Positions 48,675 to 57,673 of a stretch of DNA of 64,000 nucleotides are shown here, piece by piece. Source of the stretch: Acinetobacter rudis (GTDB lineage Bacteria > Pseudomonadota > Gammaproteobacteria > Pseudomonadales > Moraxellaceae); assembly GCF_000829675.1 (NCBI RefSeq), contig NZ_BBRX01000029.1, forward strand, positions 1 through 64,000, read 5' to 3'. How positions within the stretch are numbered: the stretch's first letter is position 1; every line of letters begins with the position of its first letter. The translations under genes and the position numbers were made by a program. The notes below the pieces were generated by a model. It was not told the origin of the DNA and searched no databases. It saw only the letters and a program-made list of their open reading frames with translations.

Positions 48675-49460
48675 ATGACAGTGGCTACAAAATATTGGAC
48701 AGGTAAAATTGCACTGGGTTATGGCATCGGATATTTTACTGGAATGACAGGTGATAACCAGCCACATCGCCACCATGCTCATCAGCTCAGTTTCGCCCAA
48801 AACCCCAAAGACAAAGTGCATATTCAGACTGAGCAACAATCTCTACACTACGCAGGTATTTTTATTACTGCCAATACTGAACATCAGCTATTCGCTGGGC
48901 ATTATTGCTCAATCTATATAGATCAAACTCATTTTCTTGCTGAGATTATTCAGGATTATCTACAACCTCATACTGCGATCACTGCATTATCCGAAGACTT
49001 GGTTGATTTACTCAGAGCCTGTTTTTTAGAGCAAGACTCAACCTTACATGCTTTTGAACAACTCATCCTGTTTTTCAAGCCAAAGCTTGATCTCGATCTG
49101 TCGAATAGACAACAAGACTTTAGCCAATGTCTTAAACTCAATCTACACGGCGATCTAACCGTACAACAGATGGCTACTGCCTTAAATATTTCGGTGAGTC
49201 GTTTTAGTCACTGGTTTAGTGAAAGTTTCGGCATTTCATATCGCAGTTACCGTAAATGGTTGCGATTACTACATACCATCCAACGTATTAATCAGCGTAA
49301 TAACCTTACAGATCTGGCTCATCAGGGGCAATTTTCAGATCAAGCTCACTTTAGCCGTACCTGTAAACAAATGTTCGGCATTCAACCCTCATTATTAAAA
49401 TTTATTCCAGAGATTGAGCAATTACCTATTTTAATTCCTAGCCCTACTGATGAACAATAA
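48675..49460 (+). CDS. AraC-family transcriptional regulator
   Basis: Regulator of about 261 aa. The N-terminal cupin-like domain has HRHHAHQLSF and HAGIFITANTEHQLFAG-like residues. The C-terminal double helix-turn-helix begins at LTVQQMATALNISVSRFSHWFSESFGISYRSYRKWLRL and ends GQFSDQAHFSRTCKQMFG. The ATG at 48675 is preferred to a TTG at 48642. Target genes may be the adjacent desaturase/hydroxylase gene or DoxX gene. Confidence 0.85.
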   Translation: MTVATKYWTGKIALGYGIGYFTGMTGDNQPHRHHAHQLSFAQNPKDKVHIQTEQQSLHYAGIFITANTEHQLFAGHYCSIYIDQTHFLAEIIQDYLQPHTAITALSEDLVDLLRACFLEQDSTLHAFEQLILFFKPKLDLDLSNRQQDFSQCLKLNLHGDLTVQQMATALNISVSRFSHWFSESFGISYRSYRKWLRLLHTIQRINQRNNLTDLAHQGQFSDQAHFSRTCKQMFGIQPSLLKFIPEIEQLPILIPSPTDEQ

Positions 49461-49649
49461 TCTCAGGTTAAAATCAGCTTCACGCTAAGCTCATCAAAAA
49501 TACAATGCAATCAAGCGTCAGATCTCCAGCGCTTCAATTGATTTATTTCTACTGAAACAAGATAGTTCAATAACAGCTTAGCGGTTTCATTCAAGTTTTA
49601 ATGGAACACGCTACACATACTGGTCGGACATACACCTATTGGAGCTAAT

Positions 49650-50489
49650 ATGTCTGCCCTGATGAAGATAATGCTACGCTATTTATTTTACCCACTGTGC
49701 ATAGCGTTCACACTTTATATCCTCACACTTATTGTTTCAGAGGCTATCCCCTATTGGCCAACGGCAATATTAATGATCCTTGGCAGTGGTTTTCTCATTG
49801 CCTTAGTTGAACGTTATATGCCTTATCAACGTGATTGGTTAGAATCACATCAAGATACCCTCACCGATATCATTCATGCGGTATTTAACTTATTTTTGAT
49901 TGTTTCTGTGGCATACCTTGTTGAATACTTAAATATCTTTAGGTTTTTCCCACGACTGTGGCCTGATCAGTTGGCATGGTATTGGCAGTTGGCCATCATT
50001 GGATTAGTCATCGATTTTGGTTTATGGCTGATGCATTATTTGAGTCATAAATATAAATTTTTATGGAAACTCCATTCAATTCATCATCAATCGAGCCGTT
50101 TATACTGGTTAAATGCTGAAAAAAGACATCCGCTAAGTGCTCTAGTTTTGGCAGGACCAAGTCTAAGCTTACTCGCTTTATGCGGTGCACCGAGTACACT
50201 GATTGCTTGTTGGATGATGCTCATGGCAGTACATTTATTTTTCCAACATGCTAATGTTGATTATCGGGTTGGGCCATTTAAGTATATTTTTGCAGTTGCA
50301 GAAGTTCATCGCCTACACCATAAGCATGGTTTGGGTCGTAAAAACTTTGGTGAAGTCTTTATATTTTGGGATGTATTCTTTAAAACTTTCCATTATGAAG
50401 ATCAAAAAGTGCAAGCCGATAAAGTTGGTGTACGTAGCCCGATTCCCAATGAATATATTGGACAGCTACAATGGCCTTTTAAGAAGTAA
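49650..50489 (+). CDS. Fatty-acid hydroxylase / sterol desaturase family protein
   Basis: Integral membrane di-iron protein of 279 aa. The His boxes are present: HYLSHK, HSIHHQSS and HRLHHKHG. Four or five membrane helices precede and follow them. GGAG sits 6 bases before the ATG. The substrate is a membrane lipid or hydrophobic compound, not defined. The neighbours (ferritin-like hydrolase, GST, SDR-like genes on the opposite strand) also suggest lipid modification. Confidence 0.85.
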   Translation: MSALMKIMLRYLFYPLCIAFTLYILTLIVSEAIPYWPTAILMILGSGFLIALVERYMPYQRDWLESHQDTLTDIIHAVFNLFLIVSVAYLVEYLNIFRFFPRLWPDQLAWYWQLAIIGLVIDFGLWLMHYLSHKYKFLWKLHSIHHQSSRLYWLNAEKRHPLSALVLAGPSLSLLALCGAPSTLIACWMMLMAVHLFFQHANVDYRVGPFKYIFAVAEVHRLHHKHGLGRKNFGEVFIFWDVFFKTFHYEDQKVQADKVGVRSPIPNEYIGQLQWPFKK

Positions 50490-50546
50490 AATTGATTGAA
50501 TCATTCAGGACTTCAGTGGTGAATATCCTGAAACGCTCAGTCACTT

Positions 50547-51230
50547 TTAAATACGCAGCTCCTGACTCCAAGTCGATGGGGGCTGTTGATAAAGATGATA
50601 ACAAGTATTACTCAGTACCTGCATCAGTGCAGGTTGAGTACTCTCCCACCGTGTTAGAGCACAGTGCACAATATGAATACCCTTAGGTTGAAACTCTCGC
50701 GCAAGAGATTGTGCCAATGCCCGAATACTGGCCTGCACACTTTGCTGCAACAAATCGGTGTCTGATTGTGCCACTTGTTCTACACCTAGAAAAATCAGTG
50801 TTCCTTGCGATCTAGCGAGCATCTGCCGAATCATTACTTGCGCAATACTCACAGTACTTAGACCATATTTCTGCCAATAGTGCTGTAACTGCTGTATAGA
50901 TGACTCATCCTTAATATCGGGTACATGACATGCGGCTTGAAACACACATAAATCGATAACGTATCCAGCTTGATTTAACTGTTGTACAAATGCATGAACA
51001 GCGAAAGGATCCAGCAGATTGATATGAATTTTCTGCACACCACTCTGATGAGCTGAAACTTGTACTGCATGTATCGTGCTGTCTGTTTGTAATTGATAAA
51101 TTGGCATATCGAGATGTTCTAAACTGACAGCAAAGCATTGAGTAAAAGCTTGAAAATCATCACCAATCAGTACGACACATGCACGAGATTTTGTACCCAG
51201 ACCAAAACAACGCCGAATAAACCTTCTCAT
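50547..51230 (-). CDS. SDR-like protein lacking catalytic motifs
   Basis: Protein of 227 aa with the fold order of a short-chain dehydrogenase but a degenerate sequence. The usual TGxxxGIG is replaced by LIGDDFQAFTQ. The Tyr-x-x-x-Lys site is absent (LLQQSVQASIRALAQSLAREF). The later AREFQPKGIHIVHCAL is the normal SDR strand-helix. Its ATG overlaps or abuts the stop of the preceding SDR gene at 51230. It may be a non-catalytic subunit for its neighbour. Contains a C-terminal hairpin-forming DNA repeat at 50617-50634. Confidence 0.65.
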   Translation of the reverse strand: MRRFIRRCFGLGTKSRACVVLIGDDFQAFTQCFAVSLEHLDMPIYQLQTDSTIHAVQVSAHQSGVQKIHINLLDPFAVHAFVQQLNQAGYVIDLCVFQAACHVPDIKDESSIQQLQHYWQKYGLSTVSIAQVMIRQMLARSQGTLIFLGVEQVAQSDTDLLQQSVQASIRALAQSLAREFQPKGIHIVHCALTRWESTQPALMQVLSNTCYHLYQQPPSTWSQELRI

Positions 51231-51997
51231 TAAAATTTCTCCTGATAAGGACGTAAATCCAATTCATGGGTCCATAGCTCTGCTGTTTGCTGATGTAACA
51301 TCCAATAACTTTCAGCAATGGCATCAATATTGAGTCCACCTGTACCCCGTGTTAGACGTGCTATACGTCCCAATCCCCATAGTGCCCGATTCACTCGATC
51401 ACCATCGACCATTCCATCAATCACAATATGAGCCACATGGATCTGAGCAGAGCGATAATACTGTGCCAGATTGAGCGCATAATTTCGTAGAGCAAACTTG
51501 CCCATGCTAAATGCAGCAAAAAAAGGTTTTGCACGCATCGAAGCACTTGCACCGGTAAAAAGCAGAGTTCCACTTTGCTGTTTTTGAAAGATTTTTAAAC
51601 TGCTTTGTGCAACGACAAATGCAGATAAAAATGTAGAACGCCACATTTGATTAAAAAAATCAGAACGAGTCTGTAAAAATATTGACGGAATATTGCCACC
51701 AACATTATGAATCACGGCAGCCAAATACTCTTGCTGTTGACTAATTTGGTCAAATAAAGCCTGAACTTGAACACTATCTTCAGCATCAACAACATGAGCA
51801 ACAGCTCGTCCACCGTGATGATTAATGGTATTTGCAACTCGTTGCACTTTCTTTACGCTACGCCCGACCACATAAAGCTTGTATTGTGCTTGGGCAAAAC
51901 GCCGACACACTGCAGCGCCAATGCCCTGCTCTGCACCTACCCCAAAGACGACAACTACCTGAGTTTGCGTTGTTATTTGTGGTTCTGATGGCTTCAT
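51230..51997 (-). CDS. SDR-family protein with Phe in place of the catalytic Tyr
   Basis: Short-chain dehydrogenase fold of about 255 aa. The NAD(P) loop is GVGAEQGIGAAV with VVGRS after the second strand, and HNVGG replaces NNAG. The active site reads FSMGK where YxxxK is standard, with Ser in GASASM still present, so ordinary dehydrogenase chemistry is doubtful. The ATG at 51997 overlaps the GST stop (ATGA), indicating coupling; an ATG at 52012 is an alternative. Confidence 0.72.
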   Translation of the reverse strand: MKPSEPQITTQTQVVVVFGVGAEQGIGAAVCRRFAQAQYKLYVVGRSVKKVQRVANTINHHGGRAVAHVVDAEDSVQVQALFDQISQQQEYLAAVIHNVGGNIPSIFLQTRSDFFNQMWRSTFLSAFVVAQSSLKIFQKQQSGTLLFTGASASMRAKPFFAAFSMGKFALRNYALNLAQYYRSAQIHVAHIVIDGMVDGDRVNRALWGLGRIARLTRGTGGLNIDAIAESYWMLHQQTAELWTHELDLRPYQEKF

Positions 51998-52674
51998 AAG
52001 CGTTGAATCCATTGCTGAATATGAGGATAACCCTTGATATGCTCAGCCCATCTCATACTGGTCCGAATCACTTCTCTCAACTGTGAACCTACAGCAATAT
52101 CTGCAATCGTTTGACAATCTCCAACCAACCAGCCCGTTTGTTGTAGGACCAGCTCAATTCGCGCTAAATGACCTCTAAATTCAGCCTCAATATCTGCTTT
52201 AGCCATTCGCCCAATGCCCTGCATCTTGATTTGCATCATTAAAGCTGCCTTTAACATGGGTTTGACCAAGATACTTTCATGCGCAGGTCGGCCTTGACCC
52301 GCAATCGCCACAGCTTGATTAAACGCCTGTGGATCTGTGACCCGAAAATAAACCTCATAGAAATATAACAGCTCATCTGCCCAATCTTCCCAGAGTTCAA
52401 CTTGAGCCTTGAGTAAGGGATCTGTCGGATAGAGTAAAGGTAAATCAGGATAAGTTTGGTCTAAATAACGCGCTATACGGGTACTGTCTTGTATAAGTTT
52501 ACCATTGATGTCGAGTACAGGCACTTTCCCCACCTTACTCAACATCGGAACTTTTGCAGCCAACAAACCATTATAATTTACACTTTCAAAAGCAATGCCT
52601 TTAAAGCGCAACATCCGACTGACCTTCTGACAAAAAGGTGAGATTTCCCATTGATGCAAAACCACTGAACTCAT
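51994..52674 (-). CDS. Glutathione S-transferase family protein
   Basis: Protein of 226 aa with an N-terminal thioredoxin-like domain (residues 1-80) and an all-helical C-terminal domain. The N-terminal WEISPFCQKVSRMLRFKG carries a CxxxV site rather than the classic CPYC. The cis-Pro region is GKVPVLDINGKLIQDSTRIARYLD. A ribosome-binding site (AGAGAG) precedes the ATG. It is translationally coupled to an SDR-like gene. The substrate is unknown; fungal and bacterial relatives accompany lipid or xenobiotic conversion genes. Confidence 0.85.
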   Translation of the reverse strand: MSSVVLHQWEISPFCQKVSRMLRFKGIAFESVNYNGLLAAKVPMLSKVGKVPVLDINGKLIQDSTRIARYLDQTYPDLPLLYPTDPLLKAQVELWEDWADELLYFYEVYFRVTDPQAFNQAVAIAGQGRPAHESILVKPMLKAALMMQIKMQGIGRMAKADIEAEFRGHLARIELVLQQTGWLVGDCQTIADIAVGSQLREVIRTSMRWAEHIKGYPHIQQWIQRL

Positions 52675-52729
52675 TGTATTGGCTCTCTTTATGATATGAA
52701 TTAATTGTCTTTATTCGATTAAAATTCGG

Positions 52730-53575
52730 CTAGGTCGCTAAGCCAATTTTGGCTTTAGTTTGGGCTAAAATCTCTGATTCATCGACATCATTGGGATGAA
52801 AACCAAAACGATAATATGGCAACAATTGTGGGACTAATTTACGTCCAATTTGCACAGAGAAACTGGCAAACTTTGCCCAAGACCTTAAATTCAGTAATTG
52901 TTTATCACGAGACATCAAAATCAACTGATAACTATTTGATAAAGTTGAAATGAAAGCCAAGCAAAAAGTAAAAATAAAAATTCGCGGTAGGTAAGCATCT
53001 AAGCCTTGACCATAAAGATATTGATACATATCAAAAGCAACTGCTTTATGTTCAGTTTCTTCAATACTATGCCATAACCAAAGATTACGAATCGTGTCAT
53101 CTACAATTAACTCATGACCCTTTTTCATCATTTCTGCCCCAAGCACAGCAGTATAGTGTTCAAGGCCAACCGTCATTAGTAAATTCCATTTTTTGGGCAT
53201 GACTTTTTCGAGTGCAGTTAAAATAGTGCCTGTCAGTTTTTCCAATGATTGAGGATCTAAACCATGCTGCTGGGCACTTTGATGAAAAGCATGATGTTCT
53301 TTTGAGTGCATCGCCTCTTGACCAATAAATGCCCCAATCTCTCGGTCTAAAGCTGAGTTATCTTTTACTCGACCTCTTAATGCGCGTACTGAGCGCACAA
53401 AATACGCCTCACCTTCAGGAAACAAAGTCGATAAGCCTGTAAAATAATGGGTCATACTCGGATCGTGTAGACACCAATATTTAGGTAATTGTTTAAACTC
53501 ATAATCCATACGACGTACAGAAAATGATGCCGTTGGTTTCACATTCGATGTTTGTTGTAGCACTGACGTTGACAT
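52730..53575 (-). CDS. Metal-dependent hydrolase, PF10118 type (ferritin-like)
   Basis: Protein of 281 aa with helix-bundle metal motifs: EAMHSKEH around residue 100, GLEHYTAV around 160 and IEETEHKAVAFD around 190, matching the Glu/His di-metal pattern of this predicted hydrolase family. One hydrophobic stretch (IFIFTFCLAFIST) could touch the membrane. GAGGTGGTGAG precedes the ATG. First gene of a leftward operon with GST and two SDR-like genes. The biochemical function is not established. Confidence 0.8.
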   Translation of the reverse strand: MSTSVLQQTSNVKPTASFSVRRMDYEFKQLPKYWCLHDPSMTHYFTGLSTLFPEGEAYFVRSVRALRGRVKDNSALDREIGAFIGQEAMHSKEHHAFHQSAQQHGLDPQSLEKLTGTILTALEKVMPKKWNLLMTVGLEHYTAVLGAEMMKKGHELIVDDTIRNLWLWHSIEETEHKAVAFDMYQYLYGQGLDAYLPRIFIFTFCLAFISTLSNSYQLILMSRDKQLLNLRSWAKFASFSVQIGRKLVPQLLPYYRFGFHPNDVDESEILAQTKAKIGLAT

Positions 53576-53737
53576 AACTCACCACCTCATACTTTATATA
53601 GAAAACTTCGCCTAACAAGCAGGCTTTTATTATTAGTTCTAAAAAGGAACTTAATAGAAAGTATCGGGGTGATCTGGTGTTGTCAATCGAGTACATGATG
53701 AAATGATTAAGGTTGTCCTGATATGACTGTAGTCTTC

Positions 53738-54676
53738 CTAAAAAGATATATGAACCCACTGTGCATTGGGCCATTTTTTCTCTTTAATCGATTGTTCAAC
53801 ACAGCACATGATGTCTTTAGAAATAATCCGAATATGTTTGGGCATACTCCGCGTTGCATGCATCGCTAAAGTCACGACACGAGTAAAAGCAGGATCATCA
53901 ATCGCTGCGACTTTAATCTGCCCTGTTTGAAACTCATGAATCACGGAAACCAAAGGTAATATGCTATAACCGAAATTTTGGATCACCAATTGTTTTTGGA
54001 TATTTAGATCATTCGTTTCTGCATAAACACTTAAGTCAAAGTCCTGCTGCTGATAAGCCTGCTCAATCAGCGAGCGTAATCGATGCGGATGAAAAGGTAA
54101 TATTAAAGGCAGTTGCTGAATTTGATCTAATGCCAATGACTGTTGCGACTGCAAATTCGATTGCGCTGATCCAATCAGAAACAGGGGCTCTTTCACTAAC
54201 GGAATCATATCGATAAGTTTTGATGGTGTTGCATCATACATCAGCGCTAAATCGATATCCCCTGCCTCTAGCCACTGTTTTAAATGCCCTGAATAAGCCA
54301 CCGATATTTTAAGCTGTACCTCTGGATATTTTTCCTTAATCAAACTCATGATCAGCGTCGAGAGTAATTCACTGATACTCGACAATACCCCAATATGCAC
54401 TTTGCCACGAACCACACCCTTACTTGCAGTCAGTTCTAATTTGGCTGCTTCAAGTTCATTTAAGATACGACGTGCATAGGGTTCGAGTAACTTACCATCC
54501 TCTGTTAATGCCATTCCATGACGTGAGCGATGAAATAGTTTCACCCCAAGCTCCTCTTCGAGCATCTGCATCTGCCGAGATACTGCGGGCTGCACAAGAT
54601 TAAGCATTGCTGCTGCTTTGGTTAGGTTCTCAACCTCTAAAATTGTGATGAAAGTCCTCAGCTGCTTGATGTCCAT
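53738..54676 (-). CDS. LysR-type regulator, candidate itaconate-pathway regulator
   Basis: LysR regulator of 312 aa. The helix-turn-helix reads NLTKAAAMLNLVQPAVSRQMQMLEEELG, followed by the LFHRSRHGMALTEDG wing. The effector-binding domain starts near residue 90. It is divergent from the acyl-CoA dehydrogenase that begins an itaconate-type operon, the same layout as the LysR gene of the itaconate cluster of Pseudomonas aeruginosa. The effector (itaconyl-CoA or itaconate) is inferred from that context. Confidence 0.82.
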   Translation of the reverse strand: MDIKQLRTFITILEVENLTKAAAMLNLVQPAVSRQMQMLEEELGVKLFHRSRHGMALTEDGKLLEPYARRILNELEAAKLELTASKGVVRGKVHIGVLSSISELLSTLIMSLIKEKYPEVQLKISVAYSGHLKQWLEAGDIDLALMYDATPSKLIDMIPLVKEPLFLIGSAQSNLQSQQSLALDQIQQLPLILPFHPHRLRSLIEQAYQQQDFDLSVYAETNDLNIQKQLVIQNFGYSILPLVSVIHEFQTGQIKVAAIDDPAFTRVVTLAMHATRSMPKHIRIISKDIMCCVEQSIKEKKWPNAQWVHISF

Positions 54677-54778
54677 ATCAATGATTTCCTGCTATCTATT
54701 CCATCAAAATATACTATTTTAAACCTCCATACATAACAATATATGATCAAAATAATTAATCAGCATAAGGACAGCACA

Positions 54779-55939
54779 GTGAAAAGCACATTTAATAACT
54801 ATCCAGAAATCCGTGAAGCAGTACGGGCGTTATGTGCACAATTTACAGATGAATATCATCGTAAAATTGATGAGGACAAGGCTTATCCTGAGGAATTTGT
54901 GGATGCCTTAACTGGCGCTGGCTGGCTGGCTGCAATGATCCCTGAAGAGTTTGGCGGCTCAGGTCTAGGTTTGGCAGAAGCGTCTGTGGTGATGGAAGAA
55001 ATTAACCGCAGTGGCGGAAACTCAGGCGCTTGTCATGGACAAATGTACAATATGAGTACTTTGCTACGAAATGGTTCACAGGCGCAAAAAGAATTTTATC
55101 TACCTAAAATTGCTTCAGGTGAATGGCGTCTACAATCCATGGCAGTCACGGAGCCAACAACAGGTACAGACACCACCAAGATTCGTACCACCGCAGTAAA
55201 AAAAGGTGATCGCTATGTGATTAATGGTCAAAAAGTCTGGATTTCTCGCGTACAACATAGTGACTGGATGATCTTACTCGCACGTACCACTCCCTTGGCT
55301 GAGGTGAAAAAGAAATCTGAAGGTATGTCGATTTTTATGGTCAATATCAAGGAAGCCATGCAATCTGGCATGGTGGTACAACCCATTGCCAATATGGTCA
55401 ATCATGAAACCAATGAATTATTTTTTGAAAACTTAGAAATTCCTGAAGAAAACCTCATCGGTGAAGAAGGCAAAGGCTTTCGTTACATCCTTGATGGCTT
55501 AAATGCTGAACGTACTTTAATCGCAGCAGAATGCATTGGTGATGGTTATTGGTTTATGGATCGTGCAACTCACTACGTTAAAGAACGTGAAGTTTTTGGT
55601 CGCCCGATCGGGCAAAACCAAGGGGTGCAATTTCCTTTGGCAGAATCCTTTATCGAAATCGAAGCTGCGAATCTCATGCGCTTTCGTGCCTGTGAACTGT
55701 TCGACCAAGGCCAAGCCTGTGGTGCAGAAGCCAATATGGCCAAATACTTAGCAGCAAAGGCCAGTTGGGAAGCGGCCAACCACTGCTTGCAGTTCCACGG
55801 TGGTTTTGGTTTTGCCAATGAATATGACATTGAACGAAAATTCCGTGAGACCCGCCTGTATCAGGTTGCTCCAATTTCAACCAACTTAATTTTAAGTTAT
55901 GTGGCTGAACATTTACTTGACCTACCACGCTCGTTCTAA
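54779..55939 (+). CDS. Acyl-CoA dehydrogenase
   Basis: FAD enzyme of about 386 aa. The GTG at 54779 is chosen because AAGGA lies 7 bases upstream; the ATG at 54743 has none. Conserved segments are AVTEPTTGTDTTKIRTTA (FAD and substrate contacts), GQKVWISRVQHSDW and the C-terminal QFHGGFGFANEYDIERKFRETRL, in which Gly or Glu positions fix catalysis. The equivalent gene (PA0879) lies in the Pseudomonas itaconate cluster. A methylsuccinyl-CoA-like substrate is possible but unproven. Confidence 0.87.
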   Translation: MKSTFNNYPEIREAVRALCAQFTDEYHRKIDEDKAYPEEFVDALTGAGWLAAMIPEEFGGSGLGLAEASVVMEEINRSGGNSGACHGQMYNMSTLLRNGSQAQKEFYLPKIASGEWRLQSMAVTEPTTGTDTTKIRTTAVKKGDRYVINGQKVWISRVQHSDWMILLARTTPLAEVKKKSEGMSIFMVNIKEAMQSGMVVQPIANMVNHETNELFFENLEIPEENLIGEEGKGFRYILDGLNAERTLIAAECIGDGYWFMDRATHYVKEREVFGRPIGQNQGVQFPLAESFIEIEAANLMRFRACELFDQGQACGAEANMAKYLAAKASWEAANHCLQFHGGFGFANEYDIERKFRETRLYQVAPISTNLILSYVAEHLLDLPRSF

Positions 55940-55956
55940 GGCAGGAGTTAGATCAA

Positions 55957-56757
55957 ATGCAAAAAATCCGCTCCATGCTGTTTGTACCTGCCAATCGCCC
56001 CGAGCGTTATAGCAAAGCGCTCAATAGCGGCAGTGATGCAGTGATTATCGATTTAGAAGATGCAGTTCCTGAAGCAGATAAAATCACAGCACGCGTGCAA
56101 CTCAAGCAATGGTTGATCGCACACCCTGAGCAACAGGTCATGATTCGGGTCAATGCTGATCAGACTCCATGGTTTACCGAGGATATTCTACTGGCTCAGT
56201 ATGCCAATGTATGTGCAATTGTTTTAGCCAAAGCTGAGCAAGAACGTGCTTTTGAAGCAATTAAAAGTATTCGTAACCTTGCAATTTATCCGATTATAGA
56301 AACACCTTATGGCATGGCTCATGTTGAAGAGATCGCTGGTTTTCCTGCAGTACAGGCACTAATCTTTGGCTCTATCGATTTTCAACTGGAAATGCAAATG
56401 ACAGGAGATGCTTTAGAACTGATGTATTTTCGCAATAGAATGGTTTTAGCCTCTAAACTTGCTGGCATTGCGCAACCAATTGATGGTGTGACTGCAGATT
56501 TTAGCAATCTTGAACTGCTCAGCGACGAAACCATACAAGCTAAAAAACTAGGTTTTCAAGGCAAACTCTGTATTCATCCCAAACAAGTCGATATAGTTCA
56601 GCAAGTCTTTAAGCCCAGCTTTGCAGAAGTGCAATGGGCAAAAGAAGTCTTAGCAGCAGTACAAGCAGCTCAAGGACAGACCATCAGCTTAAATGGAAAA
56701 ATGATTGATAAACCAATCATTAGCCAAGCTGAAAAAATCTTACAGCAACTCGATTAA
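55957..56757 (+). CDS. ccl: CoA ester lyase, likely citramalyl-CoA lyase
   Basis: HpcH/HpaI-CitE family aldolase of 266 aa. Family marks are RSMLFVPANRPERYSKALNSGSDAVIIDLEDAVP, the metal-site E in IIETPYGM, FGSIDF and GKLCIHPKQV. It should split (S)-citramalyl-CoA to pyruvate and acetyl-CoA, ending itaconate breakdown. AGGAG precedes the ATG. It is between the acyl-CoA dehydrogenase and hydratase genes in one operon. The symbol follows the Pseudomonas itaconate nomenclature and is context-based. Confidence 0.83.
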   Translation: MQKIRSMLFVPANRPERYSKALNSGSDAVIIDLEDAVPEADKITARVQLKQWLIAHPEQQVMIRVNADQTPWFTEDILLAQYANVCAIVLAKAEQERAFEAIKSIRNLAIYPIIETPYGMAHVEEIAGFPAVQALIFGSIDFQLEMQMTGDALELMYFRNRMVLASKLAGIAQPIDGVTADFSNLELLSDETIQAKKLGFQGKLCIHPKQVDIVQQVFKPSFAEVQWAKEVLAAVQAAQGQTISLNGKMIDKPIISQAEKILQQLD

Positions 56758-56778
56758 TATAGGTAAAGGATCATACAC

Positions 56779-57612
56779 ATGCAGAACTTCGTCGAATGGA
56801 TTGGCAATAAACAGATTAATCAAGATCGTTGTGAGCAACGTGCGATTCAGATGTTACAAGCTTTGTTTAATCACAAAGAGCAAGCGATCAATGAACTACC
56901 ACATTTATTTCATTGGATGAACTTCCCGCATGTCGTTAACCAAGCCGATTTAGGTGCCGATGGTCATCCGAAAAAAGGGGGCTTCTTACCCCCAATCCCC
57001 TTTCCCAAACGAATGTGGGCAGGTGGTCGCTTACAGTTCTTACAACCGATCTATGCAGGCCAAGACTTGCGTCGAGTTTCTGAAATCGCTGATGTACAGT
57101 TTAAACAAGGTCAAAACAGTGACCTGTACTTTGTCACTGTTGACCACTTTATTTATGCCAATGATCAGTTGGTGATTAAAGAGCAGCAAGACATTGTCTA
57201 TAAATCAATAGAACGCACAAACTCTCAAACCAAGATTGCCCCTGCTGCAGCGAAAACAGTGCGTAACTACAGCTTTAAACAGCAGCATCAAGTCGATAGT
57301 ACCGCTTTATTTCGTTATTCAGCACTGACCTTTAATGGTCATAAGATTCATTATGATCGTCCTTATGCTGTGCAAGTTGAAGGTTATCCTGGTCTCGTGG
57401 TGCATGGTCCCCTGCTTGCCACTTTATTGATGCAAACTCTGCAAGCAAATTATCCCAATAAGATCGTGAAAAGTTTTGATTTTCGTGCCATACAACCTGT
57501 ATTTGACTTCAATGAATTCTATATCTGTGGTGATGTACAGGCAGATACTGCGGAATTATGGATCGAACATATCGATGGGCAAATTGCCATGAAGGCCAAG
57601 GTCAGCTTTTAA
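56779..57612 (+). CDS. ich: FAS1-like dehydratase family protein, likely itaconyl-CoA hydratase
   Basis: Double hot-dog hydratase of 277 aa, close to mesaconyl-C4-CoA / itaconyl-CoA hydratases. It shows FLPPIPFPKRMWAGGRLQF in the first half, ALTFNGHKIHYDRPYA with the hydratase-2 like active-site pattern (N-H-Y-D) in the second, and VVHGPLLATLLMQ after it. It would hydrate itaconyl-CoA to citramalyl-CoA, the substrate of the adjacent lyase. AAAGGATC precedes the ATG. Mesaconate-type substrates cannot be excluded. Confidence 0.82.
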   Translation: MQNFVEWIGNKQINQDRCEQRAIQMLQALFNHKEQAINELPHLFHWMNFPHVVNQADLGADGHPKKGGFLPPIPFPKRMWAGGRLQFLQPIYAGQDLRRVSEIADVQFKQGQNSDLYFVTVDHFIYANDQLVIKEQQDIVYKSIERTNSQTKIAPAAAKTVRNYSFKQQHQVDSTALFRYSALTFNGHKIHYDRPYAVQVEGYPGLVVHGPLLATLLMQTLQANYPNKIVKSFDFRAIQPVFDFNEFYICGDVQADTAELWIEHIDGQIAMKAKVSF

Positions 57613-57673
57613 GATCACAAGCGTTTATCACAGATAGCCTGAAACAGCGGCTTGCAACAATAGGATTAAGCAA

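Noticed and set aside
50492-50686. Plus-strand frame after the hydroxylase gene
   Set aside because: Mostly opposite the C-terminus of the SDR-like gene and lacks a start signal.
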